Shown: positions 1 through 10,688 of the stretch, in pieces | Layout of the letters: each line of letters starts with the position of its first letter | How positions within the stretch are numbered: the first letter of the stretch is position 1 | Assembly (NCBI GenBank): GCA_951813515.1 | Contig: OX638346.1 | Span: 1,109,617-1,173,616 of the forward strand | Length of the DNA: 64,000 nt | Reading direction: 5' to 3' | Origin: an uncultured Pseudomonadales bacterium | GTDB taxonomy: Bacteria > Pseudomonadota > Gammaproteobacteria > Pseudomonadales > Azotimanducaceae | Made by a program: the position numbers and the translations under genes | Notes under the pieces: generated by a model | What the model was told of the DNA's origin: nothing | The model's input: the letters and a program-made list of their open reading frames with translations, nothing else | Databases searched by the model: none

Positions 1-81
1 CTCCTTGGCCTCACGCTTGTTGAGTCCAAGTTCGTCGAACAGACGCTCGGCCATGCGAGCCTTGGTCAGGGTGTCTGTCAC
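1..81 (-). CDS. ihfA: Integration host factor alpha subunit, 5' end only
   Basis: Partial gene leaving the window at its left edge; only 27 codons are present. The translation reads V-T-D-T-L-T-K-A-R-M-A-E-R-L-F-D-E-L-G-L and then NKREAKE, which closely matches the start of IHF-alpha, a DNA-bending protein of the HU family that pairs with IHF-beta. The start is GTG at 81-79, preceded by a G-rich Shine-Dalgarno tract about 7 nt upstream. Its place 68 nt downstream of pheT on the same strand is the classical gammaproteobacterial pheST-ihfA order, which supports the call despite the short fragment. Confidence 0.88.
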   Translation of the reverse strand, partial: MTDTLTKARMAERLFDELGLNKREAKE

Positions 82-149
82 TGGAAATCCCCCACGCCCT
101 TCCAGATTCCCCGTATCCAATGGCGTCTATGGACCTGCCTCGGCCTGGT

Positions 150-2519
150 TCAGCGCAGACGCGCCCCGAATCTTTCCGCCAGGCAACTAACGACAGCGTC
201 GACAAACGTATTGGTTTCGTCATCGACAAGAGTGCGCGATACGTGTTGCAACGTCAACCCGATACCGAGACTTTTTTTATTGGAATCAATGCGTTCACCC
301 TCATAGACATCGAATACCGTGAACTCGGTCAGGAGCTCGCCGAGCACTTCCCGGACAGCCGATTCCACCTCGCGGGCCGGAACGGCCCTGTCGATGACCA
401 CCGCCAGATCGCGCCGCACGCTGGGGAATCGCGAGATGGCTTCATGCTGGCGTTCCCGCTGTTCAACCAGAGCGCGGGCATCAAGTTCGAAGACAAACGC
501 CCGAACGCCAAGGTCCAGCGATTCCTCTATCTCGGGATGCAAGCGACCTAGACGCCCGATGACCTGCTTTTCGCACAAGACGAGCGCGGACTGGCCCGGA
601 TGCAGCACCGGGTCTGAAGCAGGCTCGAAGACGTACGAACCGCCACCCATCGCCAACAATCGCTCCACATCGCCCTTGACGTCGAAGAAGTCGAGCGGCG
701 CGGACGGTGTCGACCAGGACTCTGGCGCGCGCTCCCCGCAGGCGATGCCGCCGATGCGGAAGACCTCTTCCGTCCTCGCGCCAGGGAAGCACTGTCCGTA
801 CTCGAACAACCGGACGCGGCGTTGCTGACGGGCCAGGTTGGTCTGCAACGCGCCGACAAGACCGGGAAGCAGGTTCGAGCGCATGACGGATTGATCCCGC
901 GACATCGGGTTGGCAATGCGTACAGGGGAATGCACGGGATCGAGCAACTGCATTCTCTCCGGCGCCACGAAGCTGTAGGTGATGGCCTCTCGATAGCCGA
1001 GGGCGGCCAGGACATCGCACATCGGCCTGAATCCGGCGAAGTCCCGGGGGATGGTCCTCGGCGAGAGTTCGCCAAGCGGATAGCTGTCAGCCACCTGGTT
1101 ATAGCCATGGATACGGCAGACCTCTTCGACCAGGTCTTCTTCAATGGCTATGTCGAAACGATGGCTGGGCGCGGCAATCTCCCAGCCCGCCTGCCCGTCC
1201 CGGTCGGTCTTTCGCGGGGAAAACTCGAGGCGCGAAAAAATCCGGTCGACGTCGGCTTCGGGCACTTCCTCCCCCACCAACAGGTCGAGTCGCGAACGGC
1301 GCAGGCGTACGCTCGGCGGTTGAGGCACATCTCCGGCGCTCTCGGTGACCACCGTCGGTCCTGGATCTCCGCCGACGACATCCAGCAGCAGTCGCGTTGC
1401 GCGCTCTATCGCGGCCTCCTGCAGCGCGTAGTCGACGCCGCGCTCGAATCTCTGCGAGGCGTCGGTCTGCATGCCGTAGCGGCGGGCCGTGCCCATGACC
1501 TTGAGCGGCGCGAAGAACGCGCACTCAAGAAAGATGTCCCGGCTCGACTCCTGTACGGCCGAACGTTCGCCACCCATCACGCCCGCCATGGCAACGGGTC
1601 CGCGCGCGTCTGTAATCAGCAGCGTCTCGTCATCCAGGTCAACCTGGCTGCCGTCCAGCAAGGTGAACCTCTCGTCCTCCTCTGCCATGCGGACAATGAT
1701 GCGCTCGTGCAGCATGCCGAGATCGAAAGCGTGCAACGGCTGGCCGAGTTCAAGCATCACGTAGTTGGTGACGTCCACCACCGGATCGATGGACCGGAGA
1801 CCCGAGCGGCGCAAGCGCTCCATCATCCACAACGGCGTCGACTTGCCGGTGTCGACGTTGCGCACGACGCGGCCGAGATAGCGGGGACAACCTTCGCCAG
1901 CGACTATCTCGACCGGAAAACGGTCATCGATGCGGGCCGGGACCGGCGAACAGTCGGGTGCCTGGATGGGCAGGTCGTTGAGCACTCCGACTTCCCTGGC
2001 GACGCCCTTGAGCGACAGGCAATCCCCCCGGTTCGGTGTCAGGTCCAACGTTATGCAGCAATCGTCGAGCGCCAGCGCTTCGCGAACGTCGGCACCCGTG
2101 GCACAGGCGTCAGGGAGTTCGAGGATGCCGTCCGCCTCGTCTCCCAATCCGAGTTCCGCCGCCGAGCACAACATGCCGTTCGATTCCACGCCCCGGATAT
2201 CGCGGGCGCATACCTCGACACCGGGCAATACCGCACCCGTTCGGGCAAATGGGGATTTCATGCCGGCGCGGGCGTTCGGCGCCCCGCAGACCACCTGGTG
2301 CGAGTCCGATCCGTCTGCGACCCTGCAGACATAAAGGCTATCGGCGTTGGGATGGGGTACGACTTCCAGTATCTCCCCCACCACGACGCCCGTGAACGCC
2401 GCGGCCGCATCCGCCGTTCCATCGACTTCGAGGCCGGCACCGGTGAGCTGTTCGCAAAGGGTCTCGGTATCGATGTCCGGATCGACCCATTCGCGCAACC
2501 AACGTTCGCTGAACTGCAT
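150..2519 (-). CDS. pheT: Phenylalanine--tRNA ligase beta subunit
   Basis: Large subunit of the cytoplasmic alpha2-beta2 enzyme that charges tRNA-Phe; 789 aa, the usual size for gammaproteobacterial PheT. The N-terminus 'MQFSERWLREWVDPDID' is family-typical. A tRNA-binding (EMAP-like) region covers about residues 40-150, the B3/B4 editing region about 210-390, the B5 domain about 400-480 and a C-terminal anticodon-binding ferredoxin-like domain about 695-789 ('RFPSVRRDLAVVID'). It starts 21 nt downstream of the pheS stop on the same strand, as expected for a co-transcribed pair, and is followed by ihfA. A long open frame on the opposite strand here is a high-GC shadow. Confidence 0.97.
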   Translation of the reverse strand: MQFSERWLREWVDPDIDTETLCEQLTGAGLEVDGTADAAAAFTGVVVGEILEVVPHPNADSLYVCRVADGSDSHQVVCGAPNARAGMKSPFARTGAVLPGVEVCARDIRGVESNGMLCSAAELGLGDEADGILELPDACATGADVREALALDDCCITLDLTPNRGDCLSLKGVAREVGVLNDLPIQAPDCSPVPARIDDRFPVEIVAGEGCPRYLGRVVRNVDTGKSTPLWMMERLRRSGLRSIDPVVDVTNYVMLELGQPLHAFDLGMLHERIIVRMAEEDERFTLLDGSQVDLDDETLLITDARGPVAMAGVMGGERSAVQESSRDIFLECAFFAPLKVMGTARRYGMQTDASQRFERGVDYALQEAAIERATRLLLDVVGGDPGPTVVTESAGDVPQPPSVRLRRSRLDLLVGEEVPEADVDRIFSRLEFSPRKTDRDGQAGWEIAAPSHRFDIAIEEDLVEEVCRIHGYNQVADSYPLGELSPRTIPRDFAGFRPMCDVLAALGYREAITYSFVAPERMQLLDPVHSPVRIANPMSRDQSVMRSNLLPGLVGALQTNLARQQRRVRLFEYGQCFPGARTEEVFRIGGIACGERAPESWSTPSAPLDFFDVKGDVERLLAMGGGSYVFEPASDPVLHPGQSALVLCEKQVIGRLGRLHPEIEESLDLGVRAFVFELDARALVEQRERQHEAISRFPSVRRDLAVVIDRAVPAREVESAVREVLGELLTEFTVFDVYEGERIDSNKKSLGIGLTLQHVSRTLVDDETNTFVDAVVSCLAERFGARLR

Positions 2520-2540
2520 GGTGCCTAGTAGCCCTCCAAA

Positions 2541-3966
<1,426 letters not shown>

Positions 3967-4032
3967 CTTCGCTCCTGTTGCGCGTTGTGACGCGCGCTTT
4001 CAATCGTGACTCCGACGTGCGTCCCGTTGGCT

Positions 4033-4233
4033 CTATCGCGCTTTCTTCGGCAACATGCGTTTCACCGACCGCTTGTTGTCATCGGACACCTGTTTGAACG
4101 CGCGCAGGTGGCGTTTTCGCTTCTGCGACTTCTTCGTCAGAATATGATTCTTGTTGGCCGGCCGATATTTGAAGCCGGCGCCCGAGCGCCGAAATCTCTT
4201 GGCGGCGCCCCGGTGGGTCTTGATTTTCGACAT
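4033..4233 (-). CDS. rpmI: 50S ribosomal protein L35
   Basis: 66 aa, full length and strongly basic. '[18 protein letters not shown]' and the '[19 protein letters not shown]' tract identify L35. It sits between infC and rplT as expected. The 231 nt upstream (4234-4464) contain no gene. On the minus strand this spacer shows a small GC hairpin (CCCCGA / TCGGGG around 4306-4321) close to a TTGACA-like hexamer, so it may hold a promoter or the L20-responsive leader known from relatives; neither was proven from sequence. Confidence 0.97.
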   Translation of the reverse strand: MSKIKTHRGAAKRFRRSGAGFKYRPANKNHILTKKSQKRKRHLRAFKQVSDDNKRSVKRMLPKKAR

Positions 4234-4464
4234 TTACGAACCATCCCGGGCAACAGCGCCTTCGCTGCAACGCCCTGATCACATGGTAAAAGGCATCCCA
4301 AAACGCCCCGAACATCGGGGTTACTGTCAAGGGATGCGCCGGAGTCCGGGGTCATCCAGACTCTTCCTGCTGCGCTGCTCTCCGACGGAAACCGCCGGTG
4401 GCAGGGCCGAGGCTTGCGGGTAGCGTTTTGCCTACCTGCCCTCCGCGGCGTTCTTAGCTTCTGT

Positions 4465-5016
4465 TCAGCCCTTCTTCCGTTTTCGCGCCGACAACACCAT
4501 CGTCATCTGGCGGCCTTCGAATTTGGGGGCGGTCTCAACGGATCCGTGTTCCTCGAGGTCAGTCTCGATTCGCTTCAACAGCTCCAAGCCGATCTCTGGA
4601 TGCGCCATCTCGCGTCCTCGAAAGCGCAAGCTCACCTTGGCCTTGTCGCCGTCCTCGAGAAACCGCACCAGGTTGCGCAGCTTTACCTGGTAGTCTCCTT
4701 CCTCCGTGCCCGGCCGGAACTTCATCTCCTTCACCTGGATCTGCTTCTGCTTTTTCCGCTGCGCGGTCTTAGCTTTCTTCAGATCGAAGAGATGCTTGCC
4801 GTAGTCCATGATCTTGACCACGGGGGGATTGGCGTCCGGCACGATCAGCACCAGGTCCAAACCCTCACTTCTCGCTTCGCTCAAGGCATCGTCCCGAGGA
4901 ACGATACCAACCTGTCCACCGTTGGAACCGATAAGGCGCACTCGCGGAGCGTTTATGTTGTCGTTCAACAACAATCGCTCTTTCTGCGCCCGCGCTGCTG
5001 CTCTCTTAATAGGCAC
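4465..5016 (-). CDS. infC: Translation initiation factor IF-3
   Basis: Initiation factor that binds the 30S subunit, blocks premature 50S joining and rejects non-standard start codons. The IF3-N region ('[20 protein letters not shown]', '[13 protein letters not shown]') is followed by the IF3-C region ('[20 protein letters not shown]', '[17 protein letters not shown]'). Coordinates give the outer GTG start at 5016, but that GTG is only 3 nt from the GGAG ribosome site. The ATT at 5010-5008 (then AAG AGA GCA) is 9 nt from it and matches the AUU start used by infC in E. coli, where it allows autoregulation. I favour the ATT start, giving a protein about 181 aa long. thrS, commonly upstream of infC, is absent; a tRNA gene is there instead. 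Confidence 0.96.
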   Translation of the reverse strand: MPIKRAAARAQKERLLLNDNINAPRVRLIGSNGGQVGIVPRDDALSEARSEGLDLVLIVPDANPPVVKIMDYGKHLFDLKKAKTAQRKKQKQIQVKEMKFRPGTEEGDYQVKLRNLVRFLEDGDKAKVSLRFRGREMAHPEIGLELLKRIETDLEEHGSVETAPKFEGRQMTMVLSARKRKKG

Positions 5017-5235
5017 TTTCTCCGTTACTTAACCAATACCCGCGACCCGCGCGGTCATGACCGCGCCACGCGGCGAATGCGGATTCTAATGCCTTGCCGC
5101 GTCCAAGACCAACCATAGCGCACATCACGTCGCGCAGGCATGCATCGGGACGATCTCCCACAGCACCCATGGAGCATCGCTTAACGCGTTGTTGATCGCT
5201 CCTCGGCCGCAATGATACGGTACCGCGCCGACGGC

Positions 5236-5313
5236 AGGCGCGTAGCTCAGTTGGTTTAGAGCACCACCTTGACATGGTGGGGGTCGTTGGTTCGAATCCA
5301 ATCGCGCCTACCA
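5236..5313 (+). tRNA. tRNA-Val, anticodon GAC, CCA encoded
   Basis: Full cloverleaf: acceptor AGGCGCG (5236-5242) pairs with CGCGCCT (5303-5309). The D arm is GCTC/GAGC, the anticodon stem CCACC/GGTGG with loop TTGACAT (anticodon GAC), and the T arm GTTGG/CCAAT has loop TTCGAAT. Discriminator A and CCA are encoded at 5310-5313. The body closely resembles E. coli tRNA-Val(GAC). It stands alone, divergent from infC and convergent with the VOC gene. No integrase or repeated 3' tRNA fragment was seen nearby, so nothing shows it has been used as an attachment site. Confidence 0.97.
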
Positions 5314-5367
5314 AGTTCCACCACCTGCGGAATGATCGGAACGCTTCGGGATCGAAGGCGCGAAGCG

Positions 5368-5787
5368 TCAAACCTGGACCAACTCGATGCTCACGCCGTC
5401 CGGCGCGGCGACGTAGCAAAGCAGGCTGCCCGGTGAGAACTCCCAAGGTTCGACCGCGAGTACCGCGCCCTTTTTCTTTATCTCTTCGCAAAACGCCCGC
5501 AGATCGCCTCGGAACCTGAAACCGAAGTGGTCCACGCCCCACTCGTCATGGCTGGAGTAGTCGCCGAAGTGCCGCATGTCGCGAGGCGCGGAAGGATCCT
5601 CTCCCGGCCGGCGGCCACGAATGATGATCGTCGTCGCGCCGACGCGAACATTGATTTGCGGCGCGCCCCTGAGCTCGTAGGAGGCCTCCACTTCGGCGCC
5701 GAGGATGTCGCAATACCAGCGCGCGGCCTGCTCGGGGTCTTCGCTGATGAGATGGATATGGTCGAAACTGAAACGCGGGTCATGCAT
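5368..5787 (-). CDS. VOC (glyoxalase/bleomycin-resistance-like) family protein
   Basis: 139 aa, one vicinal-oxygen-chelate domain made of two beta-alpha-beta-beta-beta modules. 'FDHIHLISEDPEQAARWYC' and 'WGVDHFGFRF' carry the paired His metal ligands (DHIH and DHFGF), and 'PDGVSIELVQV' is the typical C-terminal strand with its Glu ligand. VOC proteins include lyases, isomerases and dioxygenases, so the reaction cannot be named. The start is supported by AGGAGG 8 nt upstream. It lies 18 nt downstream of the TesB-like gene and probably shares a transcript with it and the aldo/keto reductase. Confidence 0.85.
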   Translation of the reverse strand: MHDPRFSFDHIHLISEDPEQAARWYCDILGAEVEASYELRGAPQINVRVGATTIIIRGRRPGEDPSAPRDMRHFGDYSSHDEWGVDHFGFRFRGDLRAFCEEIKKKGAVLAVEPWEFSPGSLLCYVAAPDGVSIELVQV

Positions 5788-5805
5788 CGCGAACGTCCTC
5801 CTGGT

Positions 5806-6630
5806 TCAAGTCCATCGGATCAAGCCCTCCTGCATACAGGTCGCGGCCAGGGTCCCGTCGGCATCGAAAATTCGGCCCGTGGCGAGGCCTCGACCGGATC
5901 CCGTCGCTTCCACCGTCTGGTCGAACAACAGCCATTCGTCCGCCCGGACCGGATTGTGGAACCACATCGCGTGATCGAGACTGGCGCCGGTCAATGCAGG
6001 GTCCTGCCATCGACGGCCGTGCGGCAGTACGACGTGATCGACCAGCGAACTATCCGACAAGTAGACGAGACCCGCCTGGTGCAAACCGGGACTCACCGGC
6101 AGTCGCTCCGATATTCGCATCCACATGCGCTGATCCTCCAGGACCGGCTCACCGGGGGGAGCTACGGGAGGATTGATGCATCGCGTGTCCATCGGCCTCG
6201 ACTCGATGTCCCACTCCTGCTGCGCTCCCATGCTGCGGCTGAACGCCGTGTACGTCAGGGCAACCTCCTCCGGCGGCGGCACGTCCGGCCTTCGATGGCC
6301 CGCGAACGATTCCCCGCGTTCGGCAATGTGATATGAGACCACCATGCGGAACAGTTCCCTGCCGGCCTGAAAGGCGCCAACGCTGCGGGAACTGAAGGAA
6401 CGACCATCGCGCACCCGTTCGACCTGCATCTCCACCGTCGTTGAAACGTCGCCGGGCGCCAGGAAATACGCGTGCAGCGAATGGGCATGGCGGTCGTCCA
6501 TGACAGTCCGCTCGGCCGCCGCGAGAGACTGCGCCAGCAATTGCCCCCCATACATTCGACCTTCGCGCTCGGGTGCTTCGGGGGCGATGAAGCGGTCCGG
6601 TCCCCCTTCCACCAGGGCCATCATTCGCAT
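5806..6630 (-). CDS. TesB-like acyl-CoA thioesterase (double hotdog)
   Basis: 274 aa from the ATG at 6630 ('MRMMALVEGGPDRFIAPE'). Two hotdog folds are visible: the first around 'RMYGGQLLAQSLAAAERTV' and 'HSLHAYFLAPGD', the second around 'SLDHAMWFHNPVRADEWLLF' and 'GRGLATGRIFDADGTLAATC', both typical of acyl-CoA thioesterase II. The expected reaction is hydrolysis of medium/long acyl-CoA to free acid and CoA. An alternative GTG at 6657 overlaps the upstream stop as TAGTG and would add nine residues; neither start has a strong ribosome site. Longer in-frame extensions run through the aldo/keto reductase gene and are not real. Confidence 0.86.
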   Translation of the reverse strand: MRMMALVEGGPDRFIAPEAPEREGRMYGGQLLAQSLAAAERTVMDDRHAHSLHAYFLAPGDVSTTVEMQVERVRDGRSFSSRSVGAFQAGRELFRMVVSYHIAERGESFAGHRRPDVPPPEEVALTYTAFSRSMGAQQEWDIESRPMDTRCINPPVAPPGEPVLEDQRMWMRISERLPVSPGLHQAGLVYLSDSSLVDHVVLPHGRRWQDPALTGASLDHAMWFHNPVRADEWLLFDQTVEATGSGRGLATGRIFDADGTLAATCMQEGLIRWT

Positions 6631-6656
6631 GAAAGCGCCAGCGCGCCCGGCAGGCA

Positions 6657-7688
6657 CTAGGAATGACCAAGCGAGAGCAGGTTTTCCAACGGCTGGTACA
6701 GCTCTTCCAGGTGGGCGATGTCGCCCGCCTCCAGTTCGATGTCGACGGCGGCGACAAGCTGCTCGAGTTGGGAGATCCTCGACACGCCGACGACCGGCGC
6801 CTTGACCTCCGGTTTGCTCATCAACCAGGCCAGGGAAACCTGCGCCGGTGACCGCCCGAGCCTTTCGGCGACCTCGACCACGCGTTCGGCGATGGCGAAG
6901 TCCGCGTCGCCCCGGTAGAGGCCTTCCGTCCGTCCCCGGTCCTGACCGGTAGAGCGGTTCGTCGTTCCGCCGCCGAATCCGCCCCGGTACGATCCGGCAA
7001 GGATCCCCCGCGCGAGTGGCGACCACGGCATGACGGCAACGCCCGTTTTCAGGCAGTAGGGATTCATCTCCCGTTCTTCCTCGCGGTAGATCAGGTTGTA
7101 GTGGTTCTGCATCGAGATGAACCTGGTCCATCCGTTCGCCTGCGCCATCATCTGCAACTCCACGAACTGCCAGGCGAACATCGACGACGCACCGAGATAC
7201 AGCGCCTTCCCCGCCTTCACCACGTCGTGCAGCGCTTCCATGGTCTCCTCCACCGGCGTCGGCGCGTGGCCGGGAATGCCATGGGGATGCCGGTGGATGA
7301 CAAGGTGGTCGATGTAGTCGAGACCCAAACGGCCGAGGCTCGCATCAACGCCTTCCATGATGTGCTTGCGCGAGAGCCCGCCCTGATTCGCGCCGCGCCC
7401 CATGGGCATCGAGACCTTCGTGGCGAGGACGTATTCATCCCGGCGGACGAGTTCCCGCAGGAGTTTCCCGACCACCCTTTCGCAAGCGCCGCGACCGTAT
7501 ACGTCCGCACAGTCGAAGTAGAACAGGCCATTGTCGAGCGCAGCCTTGAAGATCGGGCGAGCGTCATCGATGCCGAGCGTCCAGTCGCCCTGGTGGCCAC
7601 GTCCCGGCTCACCGAAATTCATCGTGCCGAGGCAAAGCGGCGACGTGCGCAGTCCGGCATTCGATCCGAGTTGAATAGGTTTCAGCAT
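6657..7688 (-). CDS. Aldo/keto reductase
   Basis: 343 aa TIM-barrel NADPH-dependent oxidoreductase of the AKR superfamily. The catalytic tetrad is visible: Asp and Tyr in 'FYFDCADVYGRG', Lys in 'VLATKVSMPMG', His in 'YIDHLVIHRHPHG'. 'GVSRISQLEQLVAAVD' is the C-terminal nucleotide-binding segment. Substrate unknown; the sequence resembles the YajO/Tas-like bacterial group. ATG at 7688 was chosen because GAGGAAC lies upstream; the frame stays open further upstream but crosses an AT-rich promoter-like stretch. It is probably the first gene of a three-gene unit with the thioesterase and the VOC protein, divergent from the ATPase gene. Confidence 0.88.
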   Translation of the reverse strand: MLKPIQLGSNAGLRTSPLCLGTMNFGEPGRGHQGDWTLGIDDARPIFKAALDNGLFYFDCADVYGRGACERVVGKLLRELVRRDEYVLATKVSMPMGRGANQGGLSRKHIMEGVDASLGRLGLDYIDHLVIHRHPHGIPGHAPTPVEETMEALHDVVKAGKALYLGASSMFAWQFVELQMMAQANGWTRFISMQNHYNLIYREEEREMNPYCLKTGVAVMPWSPLARGILAGSYRGGFGGGTTNRSTGQDRGRTEGLYRGDADFAIAERVVEVAERLGRSPAQVSLAWLMSKPEVKAPVVGVSRISQLEQLVAAVDIELEAGDIAHLEELYQPLENLLSLGHS

Positions 7689-7865
7689 GCGTCGTTCCTC
7701 GCATTCGAATGTGGACCGGGGCGGTTTCCAGTGTAGCGCGGTTCGTCCTGATCCAAACCAAGCGTAGACATTCTCCTTGACTGAAGGAGGTATTGCACAA
7801 CAATTCTCCCTTTCATAAGGATATTTATGTACTATTTTCGCCTTACAAAAAGGTGATATTGCCTC

Positions 7866-9224
7866 ATGAGCATCCAATCCTCCATTCTGCGCCAAGTGGT
7901 CGCGGAGCAACTGGCCCCGAACCGCGCTCCTCCCGCGTACACCTCGCGCCGGGTCGTCGGGCGCGTGCGTTTCCCCGGCAAGGCCACGGTCGTGACGGGC
8001 ATGCGTCGCGCTGGCAAGACCACCTTCCTGCACCAGCTACGGGCGGAACATGCCGCGGCGGCAGGCGGGCGGGACGGCGGCACACGCGCAGACGACACCG
8101 TTCCCTTCATCTCGTTCGAGGACGAGAGACTGGTCGGGCTGTCGGCCGCGCAACTGGATCAGGTGCTGGACGAGCAATCGCGCCATTCGAGCGTCCAACC
8201 TGCCATGTGGTGCTTCGATGAAATTCAGCTCGTGCCGGGCTGGGAGCGCTTCATTCGGCGTTTGCTCGACAACTGCGGAGAGGCAGAGATCTTCGTCACC
8301 GGTTCATCGGCCAGCCTTCTCTCCCAGGAGATCGCCAGTGCCCTGCGCGGTCGCGCCTGGGCCGTCCTGATCCACCCCTTCGCCTTCGACGAAGCCCTTC
8401 GCCACCAGGGGATGGACCTGCCAGACAGCCTCGAAGCGCTGCTCCGTCCCGAACGATTGGGCTACGAGCGGGCGTTCATGGATTGGCTGACGCAAGGCGG
8501 TTTCCCCGAAGCGCAAGGGCTGGATGCGGCTTCGAGGCGCCAACTCTTGCTCGACTATGTGGACGTCGCCATCCTGCGCGATGTTGTGGAACGCCATAGC
8601 GTATCCAACATCACCGCCCTCCGCTGGCTCGTCCGCCACATGCTGGCCAACGCCGGCGGCCTGTTCAGCGTGGAGAAATTCCATGCGGCCCTGAAGTCGC
8701 AGGGCATCGCCGTCGCCCGGGACTCGGTGCATCAGCTAGTGGGCCACCTGCAGGACTGCTTCCTCGTGCGTCTGGTCTGGATGGAATCCAAGTCCGAGCG
8801 CCAGCGCATGGTGAACCCGCGCAAGGCATATCCGGTCGACCCTGGCCTAATTCCGCTCTTCGACCGCACCGGCCGCGCCAACCTCGGCCACGCCCTGGAG
8901 ACGGCGGTGATGATCGAGCTTGAGCGCAGACGCTCGGAAGTCACCTATGTTCGCACGCCGCAGGGCTTCGAGGTCGACTTCCTCGCCCGTGGCGCGGACG
9001 GCAGCAGGGAGCTGATCCAGGTGTGCGCCGATGCCTCGGACCCGGCCACGGCGGAGCGCGAAATGCGGGCGCTATCGGAAGCCGGCGAGCAGTTCCCGGA
9101 TGCGCGTATGCGGCTCTTGACGTTGGATCGCGACGGACTCCCCGCAACGGCACCGGCCGGGGTCCTCGCCCAAGAGGCAGCGGCGTGGATGCTGCAGCAT
9201 CCGGCCGCGGCAGAGCCAGCGTAG
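7866..9224 (+). CDS. AAA-family ATP-binding protein with DUF4143 C-terminus
   Basis: 452 aa. Walker A 'GMRRAGKTT' at residues 45-53, Walker B-like 'MWCFDEIQL', a sensor-like 'ITGSSASLL' segment (here 'VTGSSASLLSQEI') and a C-terminal DUF4143-type nuclease-fold region ending 'GFEVDFLARG'. Such proteins are widespread, often mobile and of unknown role; some resemble antitoxin or defence components. The 177 nt between it and the aldo/keto reductase are clearly AT-richer than the surroundings. No good ribosome site precedes the ATG. It belongs to the same broad class as the protein at 46247-47395 but to a different branch, judging by its longer N-terminus. Confidence 0.82.
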   Translation: MSIQSSILRQVVAEQLAPNRAPPAYTSRRVVGRVRFPGKATVVTGMRRAGKTTFLHQLRAEHAAAAGGRDGGTRADDTVPFISFEDERLVGLSAAQLDQVLDEQSRHSSVQPAMWCFDEIQLVPGWERFIRRLLDNCGEAEIFVTGSSASLLSQEIASALRGRAWAVLIHPFAFDEALRHQGMDLPDSLEALLRPERLGYERAFMDWLTQGGFPEAQGLDAASRRQLLLDYVDVAILRDVVERHSVSNITALRWLVRHMLANAGGLFSVEKFHAALKSQGIAVARDSVHQLVGHLQDCFLVRLVWMESKSERQRMVNPRKAYPVDPGLIPLFDRTGRANLGHALETAVMIELERRRSEVTYVRTPQGFEVDFLARGADGSRELIQVCADASDPATAEREMRALSEAGEQFPDARMRLLTLDRDGLPATAPAGVLAQEAAAWMLQHPAAAEPA

Positions 9225-9293
9225 CTGACGAGTGACGTAACCCTCGGGAGTGCACACCTCAAAGGCGCCGGCTGCGGGGCTTCCAAGGCTTGG

Positions 9294-10589
9294 TCACGCA
9301 GTTACGCTTCTCCGTGGTTCGGGTACCCAGCGGATCAGGATGACGAGCGCCGCGACCTGCACCCCGATCGTGATCAGGAACAGGGCGATATACGACACCG
9401 CCGAAACGATCAGGCCGCCGAAAATCGGACCCGCGGCGGCAAAGAAATTGACCGCCGTGCCCGACGTCGCGAGACGCAGCGCGACATCCCGCGAACGACC
9501 GAACTCCAGCACCATGTTCTGGCCCGATTGGTGGAAACCGCCGGAAGCGATGCCGACGACGGCGAAGAACAGCATCAGGTCGAACAGCGACTGCATGAAC
9601 ATCAGGTACACGTGCGCCGCGATCCACACGCCAAGGGTTGCGACGAGCACCACACGATTGCCCATCCGGTCCGCCATCGCTCCCCAGGCCAGCGTCGTGG
9701 TGTTCGAGGCAAGCATCCACACCATGGTGACGAGTCCCAGCGTCGCGCCCGTGACCTCCATCCGCGAGTCGGCGAACAGTATGTAGAAGGGCGTCGCCAT
9801 GTTGCCGAAGGAGCCGAGCGCGCGCACGCTAAAGAATCGCGCGAACGCCGGGTCGGTGCGCAACAGCCGGGCGATGCGGACAAGGATCCTGCGCGGGGAC
9901 TCCCGCGGGCGCACGTACCTCGCCTCGGGCTCCCGGGTGATCAGCATCGCCGCCAACCCCATCGCGGCAACGAAGAACGCCAGCAGGAAAACCGCCCCAT
10001 AGCCGTTGCCGAGAACATTGTGCTCGATGAAGTAGCTGCCACAGACCCACGACGCGCCGGCTGCCACCAGGCCAGCGAGGAAGTGGCGGGCCCCGGAAAC
10101 GATGCCGCGACGGTTCACCGGAATCACCTTGGCCCGCAACAGGTGCGTGGCGACTTGCGAAATGCCCTGGAAGAAGCCCATCAGCGTCATGAGCACCATG
10201 AAGGCATGCACGGTCGCGTCGGCGGCAAGAAAAAAGGCAGCCAGGGACAGGCCAAGAATCTGCACGCGCATGAGTGCGTTGGTGATGAGCATCGTCTTCA
10301 GCACCCGCGGGCGGTGTCCGATGATGGAAGCGCCGATGAACGGCGATACGACGGTGCCCATACCCTGCAGGGAGCGGGCCGCGCCAACCACCAGTTCGGA
10401 TCCGGAAAGGCCAAACAGAAAAGCCGGCAGAAACGTGGGTGCCGCCACCAGGCGGAAACCCGTCTGCCCGAACATCCCGTTCAGGAGTTGCGCGATGGTG
10501 TTTCGTTTTAGATGTCGCCGCACGAAGGCGGCTTCGTCCTGCGCCGTGGCCGGGGACGACGCGCCTCGTCCGGACTGCCGCGCCAGCAT
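9294..10589 (-). CDS. Major facilitator superfamily transporter
   Basis: 431 aa with about twelve hydrophobic segments, an inner-membrane secondary transporter. The loop between helices 2 and 3 is weakly MFS-like, whereas the central loop after helix 6 ('EPEARYVRPRESPRRILVRI') and the mirrored motif 'WGAMADRMGNRVVLVATL' after helix 8 fit the superfamily. 'SGGFHQSGQNMVLEFG' sits in a later helix. No substrate can be assigned. The gene stands alone between the ATPase gene (convergent) and rpsU (same strand, 310 nt upstream), so it has no operon context. Confidence 0.85.
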   Translation of the reverse strand: MLARQSGRGASSPATAQDEAAFVRRHLKRNTIAQLLNGMFGQTGFRLVAAPTFLPAFLFGLSGSELVVGAARSLQGMGTVVSPFIGASIIGHRPRVLKTMLITNALMRVQILGLSLAAFFLAADATVHAFMVLMTLMGFFQGISQVATHLLRAKVIPVNRRGIVSGARHFLAGLVAAGASWVCGSYFIEHNVLGNGYGAVFLLAFFVAAMGLAAMLITREPEARYVRPRESPRRILVRIARLLRTDPAFARFFSVRALGSFGNMATPFYILFADSRMEVTGATLGLVTMVWMLASNTTTLAWGAMADRMGNRVVLVATLGVWIAAHVYLMFMQSLFDLMLFFAVVGIASGGFHQSGQNMVLEFGRSRDVALRLATSGTAVNFFAAAGPIFGGLIVSAVSYIALFLITIGVQVAALVILIRWVPEPRRSVTA

Positions 10590-10688
10590 CTAGGAGCCTT
10601 CAGCCGGGGGTGCTTCCCCGACCGCTGACGTGTAAGGAAGTGCCGGCATTTTTCCCGTCGCCGGAGGCGTACTTCCATGCAAGCCTAA

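Noticed and set aside
822..2528. 568-codon open frame on the plus strand opposite pheT
   Set aside because: Entirely antisense to a confident gene, with Arg/His-rich composition typical of high-GC shadow frames and no ribosome site or family features.
4234..4464. L20-binding leader or attenuator before rpmI
   Set aside because: Only a short hairpin is evident; the pseudoknot known from E. coli could not be built with confidence by eye.
5236..5313. tRNA-Val as an integration site for a mobile element
   Set aside because: No integrase gene and no repeated 3' tRNA segment were found on either side.
6658..7131. Extended N-terminus of the TesB-like thioesterase
   Set aside because: Lies wholly within the aldo/keto reductase gene in another frame.
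7689..8033. Extended N-terminus of the aldo/keto reductase
   Set aside because: Crosses an AT-rich divergent promoter region and overlaps the ATPase gene; ATG at 7688 has a good ribosome site and gives the normal family length.
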